Shown piece after piece: positions 7,545 to 10,935 of a DNA stretch of 10,935 nucleotides. Positions within the stretch are counted from its first letter, which is position 1; every line of letters starts with the position of its first letter. Origin of the DNA: Oscillospiraceae bacterium (GTDB taxonomy: Bacteria; Bacillota; Clostridia; Oscillospirales; UBA929). A program made the translations under genes and the position numbers. The notes below the pieces were generated by a model. That model was not told the origin of the DNA. It was given only the letters and a program-made list of their open reading frames with translations, and made no database searches. The stretch is from NCBI GenBank assembly GCA_009777685.1, contig WRLJ01000038.1:1-10935 (forward strand). Reading direction: 5' to 3'.

Positions 7545-8191
7545 TGCGGAATAAATTCGACGCCCAGCTCGGCTTGCTCAACGATATGCTGATCGAAATG
7601 GGCGCGCTGATCGAAAAGGCCATCGCCCTGGCCATTGACGCGCTGGAAAAGCAGAACACCGCGCTGGCCAGGCAAGCCGTCGCCTTTGACGCGGAGATCG
7701 ACCAAAAGGAAAAAGACATCGAGGCGCTGTGTCTCAAGCTGCTCTTACAGCAGCAGCCCATCGCGAAGGATCTGCGGCTGGTTTCGGCGGCGCTGAAAAT
7801 GATCACCGACATGGAACGCATCGGCGACCAGGCCGCGGACATTTCCGAGATCACCCTCTACCTCGCCGGGACGCCGTACATCAACAAGCTGGAGCATATC
7901 CCCCAAATGGCCGAAGCCACGGCGAAAATGGTGACGGACAGCATCGACGCCTTTGTCAAGAAGGACCTGGCGCTGGCCAACGCGGTGATTGAATCCGACG
8001 ATATCGTGGACGAATTGTTCATCCGCGTCCGGCGCGACCTGATCCAGCTGACCCGCGCCGACGGGGAAAACGGCGAACAGGCTATGGATTTACAGATGAT
8101 TGCCAAATACTTCGAGCGCATCGGCGACCACGCGGTCAACATTGCCGGGTGGGTGGTGTTCTCGATCACCGGGAAGCACAACAAATCATAG
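7544..8191 (+). CDS. phoU: Phosphate signalling/transport regulator PhoU
   Basis: Cytoplasmic, all-helical two-repeat protein, 215 aa, normal for PhoU. In studied bacteria PhoU contacts PstB and the sensor kinase PhoR and restrains Pho signalling when phosphate is ample. Both repeats keep the acidic metal-cluster motif: DMERIGDQAADI (89-100) and YFERIGDHAVNIAGW (189-203). The N-terminal FDAQLGLLNDML and the LLLQQQPIAKDLR segment (66-78) are also family hallmarks. The ribosome binding site gggaggt (7530-7536) lies inside the end of pstB, 7 bases upstream of the ATG. It is the last gene before the hairpin that separates the transporter genes from the two-component genes. Confidence 0.97.
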   Translation: MRNKFDAQLGLLNDMLIEMGALIEKAIALAIDALEKQNTALARQAVAFDAEIDQKEKDIEALCLKLLLQQQPIAKDLRLVSAALKMITDMERIGDQAADISEITLYLAGTPYINKLEHIPQMAEATAKMVTDSIDAFVKKDLALANAVIESDDIVDELFIRVRRDLIQLTRADGENGEQAMDLQMIAKYFERIGDHAVNIAGWVVFSITGKHNKS

Positions 8192-8213
8192 GGCGCGCCG
8201 GAGACGGCGCGCC
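8192..8213 (+). other. Perfect GC hairpin between phoU and the response regulator
   Basis: GGCGCGCC at 8192-8199 and again at 8206-8213 forms an 8-bp stem with a 6-base loop (ggagac). Each arm is itself a palindrome. It starts at the base after the phoU stop and ends 4 bases before the aaggag ribosome binding site (8218-8223) of the next gene. There is no T-run, so it is unlikely to be a full terminator. It could stabilise the upstream pst-phoU mRNA, pause polymerase, or lower expression of the regulator genes relative to the transporter. Confidence 0.55.
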
Positions 8214-8231
8214 GCGTAAGGAGCCGGGTAT

Positions 8232-8909
8232 ATGCCAAGGGTCTATATCGTTGAGGATGACGAGCCCATACGCGAATTCGTAGAGTACGCTCTGCGGTCG
8301 GCGGGATGGGAAGCGTCGGGCTTTGAAACCGGCGCGGACTTTTTCGCCGCGATGGAAAACGCCCCGCCGAATCTCGTCCTGCTGGACATTATGCTGCCGG
8401 GGGACGACGGCCTGGCCCTTTTGAAACAACTGCGGAGCACCCCGCAAACCAAAACGCTCCCCGTGATCCTGCTGTCGGCAAAGGGCAGCGAGGTTGACAA
8501 GGTGAAAGGGCTGGACATGGGCGCGGATGATTATATCACAAAGCCGTTCGGCGTGATGGAGCTGATTTCCCGCGTCAACGCCCTGTCGCGCCGCGCCGCG
8601 CCGGCGGAGCCGGAGGCGGGCGTGCTGGAGTATGGGGGCCTTCTGCTGAATCCCGCCCGCCGCCTGGCGTCCGTGAACGGGGAAGCGGTCAGCCTGACGT
8701 ATAAGGAATATGAGCTGCTGCATTATCTTGTCCTCAACAAGGAGCTGGCGCTCAGCCGGGATAAGCTCATGGAGGCGGTCTGGGACTATGATTTTGAAGG
8801 CGGGAGCCGGACGCTGGATATGCACATCGGGTCGCTCCGGCAAAAGCTGGGGGCGGCGGGAGACTACATCAAAACGATCCGTAGCGTCGGGTATATGTTT
8901 GGAGCGTGA
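8232..8909 (+). CDS. phoP: OmpR/PhoB-family response regulator, PhoP-like
   Basis: DNA-binding response regulator of 225 aa. The receiver domain (about 2-118) has the acidic pocket Asp9/Asp10, phospho-acceptor Asp52 in LLDIMLPGDDG, Ser82 and Lys104 in ITKPFG. The C-terminal winged-helix domain (about 130-224) has the PhoB/OmpR pattern: SLTYKEYELLHYL (154-166), SRDKLMEAVWDYDF (175-188), RTLDMHIGSLRQKL (193-206) and IRSVGYMF (216-223). When phosphorylated by the adjacent kinase it should bind Pho boxes and activate the pst operon. The start is set by aaggag 8 bases upstream. The name phoP rests on context (pst-phoU upstream, PhoR-type kinase downstream); by sequence alone it could serve another signal. 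Confidence 0.92.
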   Translation: MPRVYIVEDDEPIREFVEYALRSAGWEASGFETGADFFAAMENAPPNLVLLDIMLPGDDGLALLKQLRSTPQTKTLPVILLSAKGSEVDKVKGLDMGADDYITKPFGVMELISRVNALSRRAAPAEPEAGVLEYGGLLLNPARRLASVNGEAVSLTYKEYELLHYLVLNKELALSRDKLMEAVWDYDFEGGSRTLDMHIGSLRQKLGAAGDYIKTIRSVGYMFGA

Positions 8910-8915
8910 TGGCGG

Positions 8916-10523
8916 TTGAAAAAACGCATTGCCCGAAGCATGGGCCTGCTGATTTGCCTGACGGTGCTGGTGTTCGCCGCGCTGTGGGGCTTTCTGTCCG
9001 CGGGGGTCTTCTCCTCCCAGATCATGAGCGGCCTGCGGACGCTGCGCGTTTCCCTCATTGACGCAACGGGAGCCGTTATCTATGACAACCGGGCCGACCC
9101 GGAGACGATGGAAAATCACCTCGACCGGCCCGAGGTCAGGGACGCCCTGCAAAACGGCCGGGGCGAGAGCGAGCGGTTTTCCGACACGCTGGGCGAGACG
9201 ACCCGCTATTACGCCATGCGGACGGCGGACGGAAATGTCCTGCGGCTGGCCCTCACGACGGACAATATGGCGCGTATCATGCGGGGATTTATCCCGGTTG
9301 TGCTGATTTGCCTGCTGCTGGCGGCGTGTCTGGCGCTGTATATCTCCCGGCGGCTGACCCGGCGCATCACAGACCCCCTCAACAGCCTCGACCTCGACGC
9401 GCCCGAGCTTACGGAATACGATGAGCTGCTTCCGTTGATGAAAAAAATCGCGGAGCAAAAACGGGAAATCGCGGCCCAGATCGTCACGCTGAAGCACCGG
9501 GCCGACACCATCGAAGCGATCACAGGCCACATGAAAGAGGGCATGATCCTGATGGACGAAGCCGGCGCGGTGCTGATGGCCAACAAGAGCGCGGCGGATG
9601 TGTTCGGCGAAAACGACATGCCGCGCAAAAACATCCTGCATATCTGCCGCGACATCGACTTCGGGCAGGGCGTCAAGCAATGCCTGGCCGGCACGGGCGC
9701 GGAGATGGAGTTTGAACACGGCGGCAGGGTTTATCATATCTATTTCAGCCCCGTGCGGGACGGCGACGCGCTGACCGGCGGCGTTATTCTTCTGTTTGAC
9801 ATCACCGAACGGTATGAAGCCGAAAAACAGCGGCGGGAGTTTTCCGCGAATGTATCCCATGAATTAAAAACGCCGCTGACGAGCATCTCCGCGCTGGCCG
9901 AGATGATCGAAAACGGCATGGCGAAGCCGGAGGACGTGCGGGGCTTCGCGGAGAAAATCTCCGTACAGGCGCGGCGTTTAGTCAGCATCATCGAGGACAT
10001 CATCCGGCTGTCCGAGTTTGACGAAGGCAAAATCATCCGGGAGGATTCGGAGTTTGACCTATGCGAGCTGACGGAGTCCGTCATTGAGGCGCTGCGCGGG
10101 AAAGCGGAGGAAAAGCGCGTCGCCGTCCGCGTAACCGGCGGCGAGCTGCGCGTGACGGCAAGCCGGCGAATGATGGACGAGCTGCTGTACAATTTGATTG
10201 ACAACGCCATCAAATACAACACGGAAAACGGCGAGGTCACGGTTTCGCTGTCCGCGGAAAACGGCTTTGCCAAAATCGCCGTGACCGACACCGGCATCGG
10301 CATTTCCGGCGAGCATCGGCACCGGGTATTTGAACGGTTTTACCGGGTGGATAAATCCCGCTCCAAAAAAACCGGCGGCACGGGCCTGGGGCTGTCCATT
10401 GTAAAGCACATCGCCGAACACCACGGCGGCCGGGTGGAGCTGGAGAGCGCCGGGGGAACGGGTACGACGGTGGTGTGCTGGCTCCGAAGCCCCGCCCCGG
10501 CGGCGGGGGATACGGGGAGATAA
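8916..10523 (+). CDS. phoR: PhoR-type sensor histidine kinase
   Basis: Membrane sensor kinase, 535 aa. Domains in order: TM1 (about 11-31); extracytoplasmic sensor (32-122), with the LIDATGAVIYDNRADPETM stretch common in Gram-positive PhoR-type kinases; TM2 (about 124-143); HAMP-like linker (144-195); PAS (about 198-297); HisKA with H-box His315 in SANVSHELKTPL; HATPase_c with N-box LLYNLIDNAIKYN (423-435), DTGIG (458-462), FERFYRVD (472-479) and GGTGLGLS (487-494). It should phosphorylate the adjacent regulator; PhoU is known to act on the PAS region in E. coli. The start appears to be TTG at 8916, 6 bases past the regulator's stop, with ggag at 8901-8904; the ATG at 8909 is out of frame, and ATG 8940 would cut into TM1. 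A T7 run follows the stop. Confidence 0.93.
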   Translation: MKKRIARSMGLLICLTVLVFAALWGFLSAGVFSSQIMSGLRTLRVSLIDATGAVIYDNRADPETMENHLDRPEVRDALQNGRGESERFSDTLGETTRYYAMRTADGNVLRLALTTDNMARIMRGFIPVVLICLLLAACLALYISRRLTRRITDPLNSLDLDAPELTEYDELLPLMKKIAEQKREIAAQIVTLKHRADTIEAITGHMKEGMILMDEAGAVLMANKSAADVFGENDMPRKNILHICRDIDFGQGVKQCLAGTGAEMEFEHGGRVYHIYFSPVRDGDALTGGVILLFDITERYEAEKQRREFSANVSHELKTPLTSISALAEMIENGMAKPEDVRGFAEKISVQARRLVSIIEDIIRLSEFDEGKIIREDSEFDLCELTESVIEALRGKAEEKRVAVRVTGGELRVTASRRMMDELLYNLIDNAIKYNTENGEVTVSLSAENGFAKIAVTDTGIGISGEHRHRVFERFYRVDKSRSKKTGGTGLGLSIVKHIAEHHGGRVELESAGGTGTTVVCWLRSPAPAAGDTGR

Positions 10524-10533
10524 GGTTTTTTTC

Positions 10534-10580
10534 GGCAGATATGTTAGGGACACGGCGTGCCGTGTCCCTACATAGCTGCC
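10534..10580. repeat. Palindromic repeat with TGTTAGGG/CCCTACA ends
   Basis: A perfect 12-bp inverted repeat, TAGGGACACGGC (10545-10556) and GCCGTGTCCCTA (10559-10570), has a 2-base centre. It extends outward, after one bulged T, through ggcag.tatgt (10534-10544) pairing with acatagctgcc (10570-10580) with a single mismatch. The unit contains TGTTAGGG (10542-10549) and CCCTACA (10566-10572). It lies 10 bases after the kinase stop. It is not a standard terminator because the T-run (10526-10532) precedes the hairpin. It probably belongs to the same family as the element at 68-158. Confidence 0.65.
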
Positions 10581-10593
10581 GGAAACACAGATT

Positions 10594-10664
10594 TGTTAGG
10601 GCGCAAACCCTTGCAGGAGCGGCCGTCCCGGTCGCCCGCGGACGCCATATATGGCGTCCCTACA
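10594..10664. repeat. Second TGTTAGGG...CCCTACA repeat unit
   Basis: The unit opens with TGTTAGGG (10594-10601) and closes with CCCTACA (10658-10664), the same boundaries as the preceding element. Its right part is a perfect 20-bp palindrome, ggacgccatatatggcgtcc (10640-10659). The left arm (GGGCGCAAACCC) and GC-rich middle are less symmetric, so the unit may be a composite or degraded copy. It has no coding potential. A third TGTTAGGG is at 10709-10716 without a matching CCCTACA partner before the window ends. Confidence 0.55.
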
Positions 10665-10935
10665 CGGATGTCATGTTTTAGATTTTACATTGTACGACAC
10701 ATACGCCATGTTAGGGCAGTTCCCTGTGGAGACAGCAAAGAAAGTGCAAGGGCATGGCCGGTAAGAACAAAGAAGACAAAAAGAGAGAAAACCTGAAACC
10801 GAGGCCAGGACAGCCCGGACAAGCCCCTTACGGTAAACAGCCGTGTCTCGCACAGACAAAACCCCCGTATTACCCGCGAGAGGGCCTGGGGGACTGCCAA
10901 GTCCCCCAGTGGGGGGTCCGGGGGAGACCTCCCCC
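10665..10935. other. Right-edge intergenic stretch with GC hairpin
   Basis: No confident gene is seen. The first part is less GC-rich than the rest of the window. A frame opens at ATG 10754 (MAGKNKEDKKRENLKPRPGQ...) and stays open for about 60 codons to the edge. It is very rich in Lys, Pro and Gln and has only a weak purine stretch (caaggg) upstream, so it may be chance or the start of a small basic protein. The end contains a perfect 9-bp hairpin, ctgggggac (10886-10894) and gtcccccag (10901-10909), which is more likely another intergenic repeat than coding sequence. Confidence 0.4.

Noticed and set aside
8166..9860. 564-aa minus-strand open frame spanning the two-component genes
   Set aside because: It covers the opposite strand of two well-supported genes with intact catalytic motifs. 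Its own translation is His/Arg/Gln-rich with no domain.
10490..10532. Intrinsic terminator for phoR from CCCCGCC/GGCGGGG plus the T7 run
   Set aside because: The stem (10490-10508) lies inside the coding end and is 17 bases from the T-run at 10526, too far for a standard terminator.

Overview
This window is a chromosomal segment of a GC-rich, Gram-positive-type bacterium, most likely one of the Clostridia (Oscillospirales-like is my best guess). Three things point there: a PstS with a lipobox and no periplasmic-type signal, a secreted protein carrying three S-layer homology (SLH) domains, and strong aaggagg-type ribosome binding sites. Placement below class level is inference from sequence style only.

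Layout. Positions 1-258 hold no credible gene. They contain nested palindromes (a REP/MITE-like repeat cluster) and a strong GC hairpin just downstream of the first gene. Positions 259-3930, minus strand, encode a 1223-aa secreted SLH protein. The intergenic region 3931-4123 lies between this gene and the divergent phosphate genes and carries a plausible Pho-type promoter. Positions 4124-8191, plus strand, are a tightly packed pstS-pstC-pstA-pstB-phoU operon. After a 40-bp gap with a perfect GGCGCGCC hairpin come a PhoP/PhoB-family response regulator (8232-8909) and its PhoR-type sensor kinase (8916-10523). Positions 10524-10935 hold more palindromic repeats bounded by TGTTAGGG/CCCTACA and a doubtful small reading frame running off the edge.

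How it works together. PstS captures phosphate outside the membrane, PstC and PstA form the channel, and PstB powers it. PhoU links transporter state to the PhoR kinase, and the response regulator switches Pho genes on when phosphate is scarce. Having transporter, PhoU and two-component system in one co-directional block makes a self-contained phosphate sensing and uptake module.

The most interesting observation is that PstS is circularly permuted. The segment that is normally C-terminal (phosphate-binding REDGSGTRDAF onward) comes first after the lipoprotein signal, and the normally N-terminal segment (GGSTSVEP through IFTGEITRW) comes last. All binding motifs are kept, so it looks like an intact, rearranged phosphate receptor and not a broken gene.
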